From: Trichocoleus desertorum ATA4-8-CV12 | GTDB lineage: Bacteria > Cyanobacteriota > Cyanobacteriia > FACHB-46 | Assembly (NCBI GenBank): GCA_019358975.1 | Contig: JAHHIL010000036.1 | Location: forward strand, 1-55,116 | Length of the DNA: 55,116 nt | Direction: 5' to 3' | In this document: piece by piece, positions 7,836-15,994 of the stretch | How positions within the stretch are numbered: the first letter of the stretch is position 1 | Layout: each line of letters starts with the position of its first letter | Made by a program: the position numbers and the translations under genes | Notes under the pieces: model-generated | Database searches by the model: none | The model's input: only the letters and a program-made list of their open reading frames with translations | Told to the model about the DNA's origin: nothing

Positions 7836-8462
7836 ATGAACCAGAAAACTCATTTAATCAGGAGAGGATTTGGCCTAATAGGAACGATCTGTGGAAGTTT
7901 ATTAGTGGGTCTACCTACAGTTTCCTTGGCTAGCCCAGCCGTCTCTAGGGTTCTCAATCCATGCCCTGGCATTTATTATGAGGAACCCCACAACAGCACG
8001 AAGTTAGTTCCTAGAGGTTGCCCCGCTAATACTGCAACTCGGCTTCTCAGCGAACGAACTCAATTGTCTCGTCAGCAGATGATTAGGGTTCCTGAGAGAA
8101 GGTCTTTGCCTCTAGCACAGCCCCCCCTACCTGAAAACAGGGCAGAACCAATCGCAAATATCGCTCCTGTTGCAGGGGAAGTAGGTGTGAGATTAAAAAA
8201 TAACACTAACACTCTCGTTAGTTATGAAGCGATCGGATATACCCAGCGTCGTTTTCTTCCAGCCGGGGCAGAAGCCACCTTAAGGCTACCAACCCCTGCA
8301 ACCATCACGATGGTGCGGCAGGACGATGGTCTCTTGGAAGTGATGTCAATGCCCACCGAAAAAAGCGGAATATTAGCAGTATCGCTTGATGAAGCGACTA
8401 CCTTGACTGATAACCAAGGCGTCTTGAGAATTCAACCAGATGGTCAAGTCTTCTTGAACTAA
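7836..8462 (+). CDS. Secreted hypothetical protein
   Basis: The 208-residue protein starts at an ATG preceded by AGGAGAAGG. It has a signal peptide (about 1-32, RRGFGLIGTICGSLLVGLPTVSLAS) and a conserved-looking segment PCPGIYYEEPHNS with a second Cys 19 residues later (RGCPAN). The C-terminal half (about 115-208) is predicted to be beta-rich (VGVRLKNNTNTLVSYEAIGYT...). I recognise the pattern only as an uncharacterised cyanobacterial exported protein. It is divergent from the two-component pair and shares its phased-repeat region, so it may be a target of that regulator. Confidence 0.7.
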   Translation: MNQKTHLIRRGFGLIGTICGSLLVGLPTVSLASPAVSRVLNPCPGIYYEEPHNSTKLVPRGCPANTATRLLSERTQLSRQQMIRVPERRSLPLAQPPLPENRAEPIANIAPVAGEVGVRLKNNTNTLVSYEAIGYTQRRFLPAGAEATLRLPTPATITMVRQDDGLLEVMSMPTEKSGILAVSLDEATTLTDNQGVLRIQPDGQVFLN

Positions 8463-8589
8463 ATCAATGAAAATCAAACAACTGAGGTGTGAACAGATGT
8501 TTTGTTGGCTGTTCTGACCTAGCTGTTGTGACCTCATCAACAGCGAACTCAAAAAGTTTTTGATCATAAATAAACGGAGTGAAAATCAC

Positions 8590-9456
8590 ATGGCTCGCTA
8601 CACTAGCTCTAATCACAATAGCTTTACTCAAAAGTTAGGAAAACTAAATGGTTCCTTTCCATCAGGAATTGCTTTTGCTCTAATGGCCTTAGTTCTTCCT
8701 GCTTGCACCGATGGACGACAAGAAGCCGCTGCCCCACCACCAGCGGGGAATGTTACAACTGAAGAAGTTGCGAATGAGACCAACCGCTTAATTGGACAGA
8801 CCGTGACCATTCGAAGCGAACCCATTAAGAAAATTGCTCCTAACACTTTTACCGTGAGCGATGAACAGTTCTTTGGTACTGAATCAATTTTGGTTGTTAA
8901 TGCGTCAGGCCAACCTTTCGTTCTACCCACTGACGATGGTGTTGAAGTGCAGGTCACGGGGCAAGTTCGCAACTTTGTCTTAGCAGAAGTGGAGCGCGAC
9001 TTTGACTTAGACTTAGATCCCGAAGTGTATGTTGAGTACGAAAGCAAGCCTGCCATTATTGCCCAAGCGATCGCCCTAGCACCGGAACCAGGCAAGATCA
9101 CCGAAGATCCTCAGCCGTACTACGGTAAGGCGCTAGCAGTCACAGGTGAAGTTGAAGATATTAGAACACCAAACTCTTTCACACTAGATGAAGATGAGTT
9201 GTTTGGTGCCACTGACCTGCTGGTTTTACGAACCAATCCTAAGGCAGGAGCCCTGGCTGTAGCCCCCGTAAAAGATGGCGAAACAGTTGCGGTGACAGGT
9301 GTACTGCGTCCCTTTGTCGTGGCTGACATTGAGCGAGACTACGATTTGACTTGGGATCTAGATTTGCAGAGAAAGCTAGAAGCAGAATATAGCCAAAAAC
9401 CTGTACTGATTGCTGACGCTGTTTATCCTTCAGCAATTCCAGACGCTGCCAAGTAA
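8590..9456 (+). CDS. Lipoprotein with internally duplicated beta-rich domain
   Basis: The ATG at 8590 is chosen because CGGAG precedes it; a TTG 30 bp upstream is less likely. The 288-residue product has a lipobox (LVLPAC), so it is probably a membrane-anchored lipoprotein. Two homologous units follow: about 55-155 (RLIGQTVTIRSEPIKKI...FTVSDEQFFG...VTGQVRNFVLAEVERDFDLD) and about 165-280 (YYGKALAVTGEVEDI...FTLDEDELFG...VTGVLRPFVVADIERDYDL). The units resemble OB-like or NfeD-like beta domains but I cannot name them. The repeated acidic (D/E)-rich segments might bind divalent cations. It lies 128 bp after the secreted-protein gene. Confidence 0.75.
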   Translation: MARYTSSNHNSFTQKLGKLNGSFPSGIAFALMALVLPACTDGRQEAAAPPPAGNVTTEEVANETNRLIGQTVTIRSEPIKKIAPNTFTVSDEQFFGTESILVVNASGQPFVLPTDDGVEVQVTGQVRNFVLAEVERDFDLDLDPEVYVEYESKPAIIAQAIALAPEPGKITEDPQPYYGKALAVTGEVEDIRTPNSFTLDEDELFGATDLLVLRTNPKAGALAVAPVKDGETVAVTGVLRPFVVADIERDYDLTWDLDLQRKLEAEYSQKPVLIADAVYPSAIPDAAK

Positions 9457-9475
9457 GTTATCTCCTTTGAGTAGA

Positions 9476-9499
9476 GGTTGGGTGGTGATTCACCCAGCC
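9476..9499 (+). terminator. Intrinsic terminator after the lipoprotein gene
   Basis: A hairpin with stem GGTTGGGTG / CACCCAGCC (9476-9484 with 9491-9499, one G-T wobble, 6-nt loop) is followed by TATTTACTTT. It sits 20 bp after the lipoprotein stop and separates it from the transporter gene. Confidence 0.6.
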
Positions 9500-9617
9500 T
9501 ATTTACTTTGCTTGAAGCACAACAAAACCATTTTCGTTGGATGGCACCTGTATCGCAATTAAGCGAACTGAGCTTGAGCCTGTGCTGAGCTAGATCCCCA
9601 TAGGAGTAGAGAGCAAG

Positions 9618-11020
9618 ATGAACAGTAATCAACAAATACAAACTGGTGATCCATCTACCGACAAACCACAACCGCAAGTGCCGCAACCACCTCAAGGGCG
9701 AGATTGGCTGAAATGGTTGGGGCCTAGCTTCCTCTGGATGCTGTCTGCCGCTGGCTCTGGTGAGTTACTCTTCACCCCCCGGATTGCGGCACTCTATGGC
9801 TATACCCTCTTATGGGCACTCCTAGCGGCAGTAGTTCTGAAATGGTTTATTAACCGTGAAGTTGGCAGGTTTACCGTTTGCACCGGTATTACGATTCTAG
9901 AAGGCTTTAAGCGGCTCCCTGGCCCCAAGAACTGGGCGATCTGGCTGATTTTAGTGCCTCAGTTTGTGGTGGCGATCGCCACTGTGGCGGGTATGGCAGG
10001 AGCCGCAGCAACCGCACTAATTTTGATGACTGGCGGCACCGCCCAACTCTGGACCGTAATCATCATTGTAGTCACAGCCGCGATCGTTTTTCTGGGGCAA
10101 TACGATGGCGTCGAAAAAGCTTCATCCTACATCGGCATCGGGCGTACCATAGCCGTGGTGGCTGCTGCCGTTTTTGTCTTTCCTAACCTGGGGCAACTAT
10201 CAGGCGGGCTAGTCCCTCAAATCCCTCAAGATGTCCAGTATCAGGAAATCCTGCCTTGGTTGGGGTTCATGCTAGCAGGGGCCGCTGGAATTATGTGGTA
10301 CTCCTACTGGATCGGTGCTAGAGGCTACGGTGCTGCCACCAACAAGCGTGAAGAACCCATTGACTTTAAGCAGCTCGATCGCGATCAACGAGAGCACTTG
10401 CAGGGATGGCTAAGCTTGATGACCTTCTCCAATACCCTAGCTGTAGTCGGAGCCTTATTAGCAGCCCTCTCGTTTCTGATTTTGGGAGCAGAACTGTTGC
10501 GTCCACAGGGCTTAGTACCCCAAGAAAACCAGATTGCAGAAACCTTAGGGAGCCTCTTAGGAGATCTTTGGGGCCTTTTGGCTTCTGGTTTATGGTCGCG
10601 ATCGTCTTCATCACCTTTTGCAGTACTACCATGTCTGTGCAAGACGGGTTCGGACGCATGTTTGCCGATGGAACACAAATTTTGCTGCAAGGGTTTGGGG
10701 TGCGGAGTAAGCGTTGGACCAACGAAAAATTCCTACGTAAATTCTTTATTGCTACCTTGTTGGCAGGACTCCCGATTGGCGTGTATCTGATCTTCGGCAA
10801 ACCTGTGGGGTTACTTCAAACCGCTGGAGCCATTGAAGCCTCTCATATCCCAGTCGTCACTGGGCTCACTTTATATCTCAACCACCAGATGCTACCGAAG
10901 AAACTACAGCCTAATCCCTTAAGCTTCTGGACAACTACTTTAGCAGGACTATTTTTTGCTGGATTTGCAGTGACTTATTTATTACAGCTCACTGGGCTGG
11001 TCGGCACAGGCGGAGCGTAG
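9618..11020 (+). pseudogene. Nramp-like divalent metal transporter, frameshifted
   Basis: The first frame (from 9618) encodes a Pro-rich cytosolic N-terminus and about seven membrane helices up to ...SLLGDLWG at about 10570. The remainder continues in another frame from about 10574 (PFGFWFMVAIVFITFCSTTM...) to 11020, giving about 467 residues if rejoined, a normal Nramp-family length with about 11 helices. One extra G in the G4 run at 10570-10573 would restore the frame exactly, so this is a single-base deletion or a sequencing error. The usual TM1 DPGN metal motif is replaced by GSGE (AAGSGELLFTPR), placing it in a divergent Nramp-related clade whose substrate is unclear. The neighbouring lipoprotein and regulators suggest metal handling. 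Confidence 0.8.
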
Positions 11021-11071
11021 AGACAGGGACGAATTACATAAGCTGCTGTGAACACGCTGTTTAAAGCATTG

Positions 11072-11828
11072 GGCATTGCTGAATGAAGGTATGAACTAGG
11101 CTGGAACAGGCACATCCCAGAATTTTAAGTAGTGAAGTGACAAGCGAATCGAGTGTCTCAGCATTTCCTCGCTCTTGGAATAGCACAACGTCTTGCGATG
11201 CAGACGCGCCAGATAGTGCCGTAAGCGGGTATTTTCTGACTCGACTCGGGTCATATAGGTTTTGCTCACAATCTGGTCCCCCTCTGGAATAAAACCCGGA
11301 TAAACACTCCATCCGTCAGTCACATAGAAATAGCACTGCCATTGAGCGACGATCGCCCATAAGGGAGTAAACGTCTCGGCACTATGGTCCCCTAACACCC
11401 ACCCTAAAATTCCACAGGTGAAGTGGTCAACTGCCGTCCAGAGCCAGATTTTGTTTTTTTAGCCCTGACAAAGGTTTCCAGTTCATCCAGTTCTCCTACC
11501 TGAGGAACGGTGTCAGGATCATAAGCATCGGGGAGATGCTGACCCACTTGTTTGACCCAGTTAATCACAGTGGTGTGATGCACTCGCAATGACCTCGTTC
11601 AATGCCACGGAATCCCATGCCGTTGACGTACATCTTCAAGCATTCTCGTTTGACCTCATCCGAGTAGCCTAGGTGAGGCTCGTAGTGGTCGAGAAACTGG
11701 CGAGAGCAAGTCACGCAGATGTGATTTTGTTTACCTCGCTTTTTCCCATTCTTACGGTTATGAGTGGAGCCACACTCAGGACATTGCATCAAGAATAACC
11801 TCAATTCATACTTCTATTCTGCAACGCC
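11072..11828 (-). mobile_element. IS1-family insertion sequence, 757 bp
   Basis: Imperfect terminal inverted repeats of about 26 bp begin GGCATTGCTGAAT (left) and, on the complement, GGCGTTGCAGAAT (right), with shared GTATGAA further in. Both ends are flanked by the 8-bp direct duplication AAGCATTG (11064-11071 and 11829-11836), the size expected for IS1. The element lies between the Nramp-like gene and the HAD gene, about 50 bp upstream of the latter, so it may have displaced that operon's promoter. Confidence 0.88.
11096..11789 (-). pseudogene. IS1-family transposase, double frameshift
   Basis: Three overlapping minus-strand pieces together give a full cyanobacterial IS1 transposase of about 230 residues: an N-terminal zinc-binding block (MQCPECGSTHNRKNG...ICVTCSRQF), the HTH/VHHTTVINWVKQVG region, the GELDELETF catalytic block, and GDHSAETFTPLWAIV to the C-terminus. 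The first break is near 11595 (GIER to VHHTT), where one base is missing in no particular motif. The second is at an A7C run (complement of 11453-11460), where a -1 slip or one extra A would restore KKNKIWLW. The non-slippery first break makes the copy probably inactive. Confidence 0.82.
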
Positions 11829-11879
11829 AAGCATTGAAGCAGCTAGAGCAAACTCAGAAAGTGGAGCGAGAGAATAGTG

Positions 11880-12773
11880 ATGGCACAAAGACAAGAGACT
11901 CATCTCACCAAACCCCAAGCGACTAAGCCTGTCTGTAACCGCATTGGAATTGTGTTTGACTTTGATGACACGCTTGCCCCGGATACTTTCGATGAGCTAG
12001 TGAAGGCTTTAGGTTTAAGCGTCGATGAATTTCGCCAGCAGCAATATGAACCCTTAAAGGACGCAGGCTGGGATCATGTGGCAGCCAGATTCTACTGTTT
12101 GGTTCAAGCGTCCAAACACCACTCAGAGATCCAGCACAAAATCACCCAGGATTATCTGATTCAGTTTGGTCAACAGCTCCAGCCTTTTCATGGTGTTACG
12201 GAGATGTTCGATCTCCTGCATCAGCGTGTACAAGATCTCAATCCAAAAATCGAACTAGAGTTTTTTATCATTACAGGTGGGTTTGGTGAGGTGGTTCGCC
12301 ATACCTGCATTGCTCCTTACTTTACTCAAATTTGGGGCTGCGAATTTCACTATGACGAAACAGGCGAAGTTGAATTTCTCAAGCGCAGCATCAGCCACAC
12401 CGAAAAGACCCGCTATTTAATGCAGATTGCCAGTGGCAAGGATCGAGTGGATGGAGATGGGCGATCGTTTGCCTACCGAGATGTTGCAGAAGATCAATTG
12501 CACCTCCCTTTGTCACAAATGATCTACGTTGGAGATGGGGCTTCAGATGTCCCTTGCTTTTCAGTCCTGAATGATGAAGGCGGGATTACGATCGGGGTTT
12601 ATAAAGAAGCTCAAACCTGGGATCAGCAGATTCAAGTGAGTGAGAGTCAGCGAGTCACCAATTTGGCTGAAGCCGATTATCGTGAAGATTCAGAATTAAT
12701 GCGATCGCTCACCCTTGCAGTTGAAAGTTTATGCAAACAAATTTCCCTACGCCAGCTCAGTGTTGGAGAATAA
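11880..12773 (+). CDS. HAD-superfamily phosphatase
   Basis: The protein has 297 residues from the ATG at 11880; an adjacent GTG at 11877 adds one codon. HAD motif I is DFDDTLAPD (about residue 27), motif II is in FFIITGG, and motif IV is VGDGASDVPCF (about 215), so it should be a Mg-dependent phosphotransferase acting through an aspartyl-phosphate. The layout resembles phosphoserine-phosphatase-like (SPP-like) enzymes. It is the first of four genes with tight spacing: the GH13 enzyme starts 27 bp downstream. Substrate is unknown; a sugar phosphate is plausible given the GH13 partner. The IS1 insertion lies just upstream. Confidence 0.85.
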   Translation: MAQRQETHLTKPQATKPVCNRIGIVFDFDDTLAPDTFDELVKALGLSVDEFRQQQYEPLKDAGWDHVAARFYCLVQASKHHSEIQHKITQDYLIQFGQQLQPFHGVTEMFDLLHQRVQDLNPKIELEFFIITGGFGEVVRHTCIAPYFTQIWGCEFHYDETGEVEFLKRSISHTEKTRYLMQIASGKDRVDGDGRSFAYRDVAEDQLHLPLSQMIYVGDGASDVPCFSVLNDEGGITIGVYKEAQTWDQQIQVSESQRVTNLAEADYREDSELMRSLTLAVESLCKQISLRQLSVGE

Positions 12774-12800
12774 GTATTAGCGACTAGTTTTAGATATTCT

Positions 12801-14441
12801 ATGCAAAATCATTGGTACAAGAATGCGATCGTCTATTCCCTGGATGTCGAAACCTTTATGGATTCCGATGGAGATGGCATTGGTGACTTTAATGGACTCA
12901 GGCAGCGGCTGGATTACCTAGCAGGATTAGGCGTCACCTGCCTCTGGTTATTGCCATTTTACCCCTCACCAAACCGAGACAATGGCTATGATGTGATGGA
13001 CTACTACAACGTTGATCCTCGTTTAGGCACCTTCGGCGACTTTGTGGAGTTCATGCATCAGGCTAAAGAGCGAGGGATGCGAGTGCTGATCGATCTTGTC
13101 ATCAATCACACGTCTGATCAACATCCTTGGTTTCAGGAATCTCGCGCTAACCCAGATTCTTGCTACCGGGATTACTACGTTTGGTCCAAAAATCTCCCTG
13201 AAAGTGATCCGGATTTAATTGCTTTTCCCACTGTAGAGGATAGCTTATGGGACTACGATGAGCAGGCAAATGCCTACTATTTACACCACTTCTACAAACA
13301 TCAGCCCGACCTGAATATTGCTAACCAGGCAGTGCGAGAAGAGATTTGCAAAATCATGGGCTTTTGGCTAGAACTAGGCGTGTCTGGCTTCCGGATTGAT
13401 GCAGCCTCCTTCTTAATCAATAGCATCGGTATTCCGGGTGCTAATCAGGAGGACTTAGAAAAATTCTTTGATGAAATGCGAGGGTTTCTGACTTCACGCC
13501 AAGGAGATGCGGTCTTGCTAGCAGAAGCCAATGTGCCCGCAGAGGAAATTCCTACTTATTTTGGGCAAGGAAATCGCATCCATCTCCTGTTCAATTTTTT
13601 ACTAAACCAATACATGTTCTTGGCACTGGCTCGCCAAGCAGCCGAAACGCTGTGCTACGGGCTAAACACCTTACCAGAAATTCCTGCTCAGTGCCAGTGG
13701 TTAAATTTTGTCCGTCATCACGATGAGTTAACGCTCGATCGCCTGAGTGACTCAGAAATGCAAGAGATATTTGACGCTTTTGCCCCTGAAGAGAATATGC
13801 AGATCTTTGGACGGGGAATTCGTCGTCGCCTACCTCCTATGCTCAAGAGCGATCGCCGCCACATCGAACTTACTTATAGCTTAATGTTTAGCTTACCGGG
13901 TACCCCCTTATTGCGGTATGGCGATGAGATCGGCATGGGCGATGATTTATCCTTGCCAGGAAGAACGAGTGTGCGAACGCCGATGCAATGGTCGGATGAA
14001 CTTAATGGCGGCTTTTCTGATGCACCCTCTGACCAATTGCCCCAACCTGTGATTAGTGAGGGAAAATACGGCTACAAAGAGGTCAACGTTGCCCAGGCTC
14101 AGCGCGACCCATCCGCACTCATTAACTGGATGGAACGCATGATCCGGATTCGCCAGCAATGTCCAGAACTGGGCTATGGTACCTTACATATTTTAGAAAC
14201 AGATGTTCCCTGTGTGTTTGCTCACTGTTGCGCCTCGGGCGATCGCGCGGTGATTGCCGTACATAACTTAGCAGACCAAGATTGTACAGTCACTCTTAAA
14301 TCGCTTGAGTATCAACATTTGTTTGATCTATTTGGCGATCGCCCCTATGAATCCCTCAATGGGGACGAAAAAGTGATTCAACTATCTCCCTACGGCTATC
14401 GCTGGTTTCGGGTCAATCGGGCTCATTCAGCGCTACTATGA
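12801..14441 (+). CDS. GH13 alpha-amylase-family enzyme (trehalose-synthase-like)
   Basis: The 546-residue protein carries the GH13 (beta/alpha)8 signature: DSDGDGIGDFNGL, NGYDVMDYYNVDPRLG, DLVINHTSDQHPWF, nucleophile Asp in GFRIDAASF, acid/base Glu in LLAEANVP, and FVRHHDEL for the transition-state Asp. The arrangement (WYKNAIVYSLDVETF start, GMGDDLSLPGR, RTPMQWS) is that of the trehalose synthase/alpha-glucosidase subfamily, which interconverts maltose and trehalose or hydrolyses alpha-1,4-glucosides. The maltokinase domain found in some fusions is absent. No signal peptide, so cytosolic. The next gene overlaps its stop by 4 bp (ATGA). Confidence 0.9.
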   Translation: MQNHWYKNAIVYSLDVETFMDSDGDGIGDFNGLRQRLDYLAGLGVTCLWLLPFYPSPNRDNGYDVMDYYNVDPRLGTFGDFVEFMHQAKERGMRVLIDLVINHTSDQHPWFQESRANPDSCYRDYYVWSKNLPESDPDLIAFPTVEDSLWDYDEQANAYYLHHFYKHQPDLNIANQAVREEICKIMGFWLELGVSGFRIDAASFLINSIGIPGANQEDLEKFFDEMRGFLTSRQGDAVLLAEANVPAEEIPTYFGQGNRIHLLFNFLLNQYMFLALARQAAETLCYGLNTLPEIPAQCQWLNFVRHHDELTLDRLSDSEMQEIFDAFAPEENMQIFGRGIRRRLPPMLKSDRRHIELTYSLMFSLPGTPLLRYGDEIGMGDDLSLPGRTSVRTPMQWSDELNGGFSDAPSDQLPQPVISEGKYGYKEVNVAQAQRDPSALINWMERMIRIRQQCPELGYGTLHILETDVPCVFAHCCASGDRAVIAVHNLADQDCTVTLKSLEYQHLFDLFGDRPYESLNGDEKVIQLSPYGYRWFRVNRAHSALL

Positions 14442-14683
14442 CACACCACGACTTCCAACTGCAAAACCTACAACAACAGGTGCAACGAGTTGTTGCCCAT
14501 GCTTGGGTTATCGTAGCGGCATGGCAATCTAAGGCCAGTCAAGCGAGAGGCTTTGGTGGAGTCTTAGCAACTCTAGAACACCAGCCTTTTGGTTCCTGCT
14601 TATTAAGTCTAATGGCTCTGGGACTGATGGCTTATAGCATCTATGCTTTGGTGGAAGCTCGTTATCGCCGCATTGTCAACTAG
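14438..14683 (+). CDS. Truncated DUF1206-family membrane protein
   Basis: Only 81 residues are encoded. The last 45 (GFGGVLATLEHQPFGSCLLSLMALGLMAYSIYALVEARYRRI) are the typical final repeat of DUF1206 proteins, which usually have about 260-280 residues and three such repeats with six membrane helices. The start codon overlaps the stop of the GH13 gene (ATGA), so translational coupling is retained although most of the gene is missing. This looks like an in-frame internal deletion that kept the original start. Function of the family is unknown; this short version probably has a single intact helix. Confidence 0.6.
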   Translation: MTHHDFQLQNLQQQVQRVVAHAWVIVAAWQSKASQARGFGGVLATLEHQPFGSCLLSLMALGLMAYSIYALVEARYRRIVN

Positions 14684-14715
14684 TAGATTGCAGGTAGTTA
14701 CCCAGGAAGATGGTC

Positions 14716-15714
14716 ATGGTGCAAATAGGTTATCACGCCTCTCACGAACAATTTCCACCTAGTCAACTGCTGAAGTATGCCCAAATGGCAGAACAAGCAG
14801 GATTTACGCGCGTGCTTTCATCCGATCACTTTCATCCTTGGGGTGAGCAGCAGGGGCAAAGTGGATTTGCTTGGTCTTGGTTAGGCGCAGCCATGCAAGC
14901 AACACCCAGCGTCTCCTATCGAGTGGTCAATGCTCCCGGCGATCGCTATCATCCAGCGATCATCGCCCAAGCCGCCGCTACCCTCGCCGAAATGTTTCCG
15001 AATCGCTTTTGGCTGACTGTGGGGAGTGGTCAGGCACTCAACGAGCACATCACCGGAAATAAATGGCTAACCAAGCGCGATCGCAATACTCGGCTCAAAG
15101 AGTGCGTTGATATCATGCGGGCGTTATGGGCAGGGGAAACGGTAACCCATCATGGATTAGTTTGTGTGGAAGAAGCCAAACTTTATTCTCGCCCTGACAC
15201 CCCACCGCTGATCATTGGAGCAGCCATTACAGAAGCGACTGCCGAATGGTTGGGAAGTTGGGCAGATGGACTGATCACCATTTCACGCCCACCCGAAAAA
15301 CTAAAACGAGTTGTTGATGCTTTTCGACGCGGAGGTGGGGAAGGGAAGCCCATGATTTTGAAAGTTCAGCTCTCCTGCGATCGCACCGACGACATGGCTC
15401 GTCAAAAAGCCCATGAACAATGGCGCAACAATATCTTTAAGAATGTGTTGATGACGCAGCTACGAACACCAGAACAGTTTGACGCAGCAGGAGAATGTGT
15501 CACCCCAGACGAACTGAATGAACACGTCCGAATCTCAGCCGATCCCCAACAACAGATCGAGTGGCTACAGAAAGATATTGAATTAGGCTTCGATGAATTA
15601 ATTTTACATAACGTCAACCGGGAGCAGGAGCAATTCATTCAAGTCTTTGGAGAGAAGGTTCTGCCAGTACTAACAGCAGGTAGTGCATCAAATAGTAGTG
15701 GGATAAATGGCTAG
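14716..15714 (+). CDS. LLM-class flavin-dependent oxidoreductase (non-F420 type)
   Basis: The bacterial-luciferase-like TIM barrel of about 332 residues begins VQIGYHASHEQFPPSQLL, with SSDHFHPWGEQQGQSGFAWSWLGAA and FWLTVGSGQALNEHITG matching the subgroup known as probable non-F420 flavinoid oxidoreductases. It likely uses FMN. An ATG at 14716 (MVQIGY) fits the family start better than the one two codons earlier. It is the fourth gene of the HAD-GH13-DUF1206 operon, 26 bp after the DUF1206 fragment. The substrate is unknown; recurrent linkage with trehalose-synthase-like genes suggests carbohydrate or compatible-solute metabolism. Confidence 0.87.
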   Translation: MVQIGYHASHEQFPPSQLLKYAQMAEQAGFTRVLSSDHFHPWGEQQGQSGFAWSWLGAAMQATPSVSYRVVNAPGDRYHPAIIAQAAATLAEMFPNRFWLTVGSGQALNEHITGNKWLTKRDRNTRLKECVDIMRALWAGETVTHHGLVCVEEAKLYSRPDTPPLIIGAAITEATAEWLGSWADGLITISRPPEKLKRVVDAFRRGGGEGKPMILKVQLSCDRTDDMARQKAHEQWRNNIFKNVLMTQLRTPEQFDAAGECVTPDELNEHVRISADPQQQIEWLQKDIELGFDELILHNVNREQEQFIQVFGEKVLPVLTAGSASNSSGING

Positions 15715-15994
15715 GTCGTGCCAAGTTAAAGGACCTCACTACTGACGACTAATTCTTCAATCAACTCGTCCGTGTCTTTTCCCACTCGTGCCGCCAAAAT
15801 TAGTCCACTAGAATCAGCTAAACTGACGCCAATTCAGCAATCGCCAACTTCTAGCTGTTCTGGGAGGCACTGCTTCTGTTTTTTGGACTTTGAGCAACGC
15901 TATCAGGCGTTGATTGAGCAAGGTCTCAAAGACAATCCACCCCTGCCAACAGACCTGTTCTCCTACCTGAGTAGTTACCACACCGAGACGACAA
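15715..15994. other. Decayed sequence between the LLM gene and the ATPase fragment
   Basis: No intact gene is supported. On the minus strand a short frame (about 15730-15820) encodes SLADSSGLILAARVGKDTDE followed by LIEELV, which resembles a central piece of a transposase, but the match is from memory and weak. Another minus-strand frame (about 15815-16020) lacks recognisable motifs and could be the scrambled continuation of the ATPase. I read this as mixed gene and IS remnants. Confidence 0.3.

Noticed and set aside
11453-11460. A7C in IS1 as proof of programmed -1 frameshifting
   Set aside because: A second, non-slippery frameshift and other homopolymer indels in the window make decay or sequence error equally likely.
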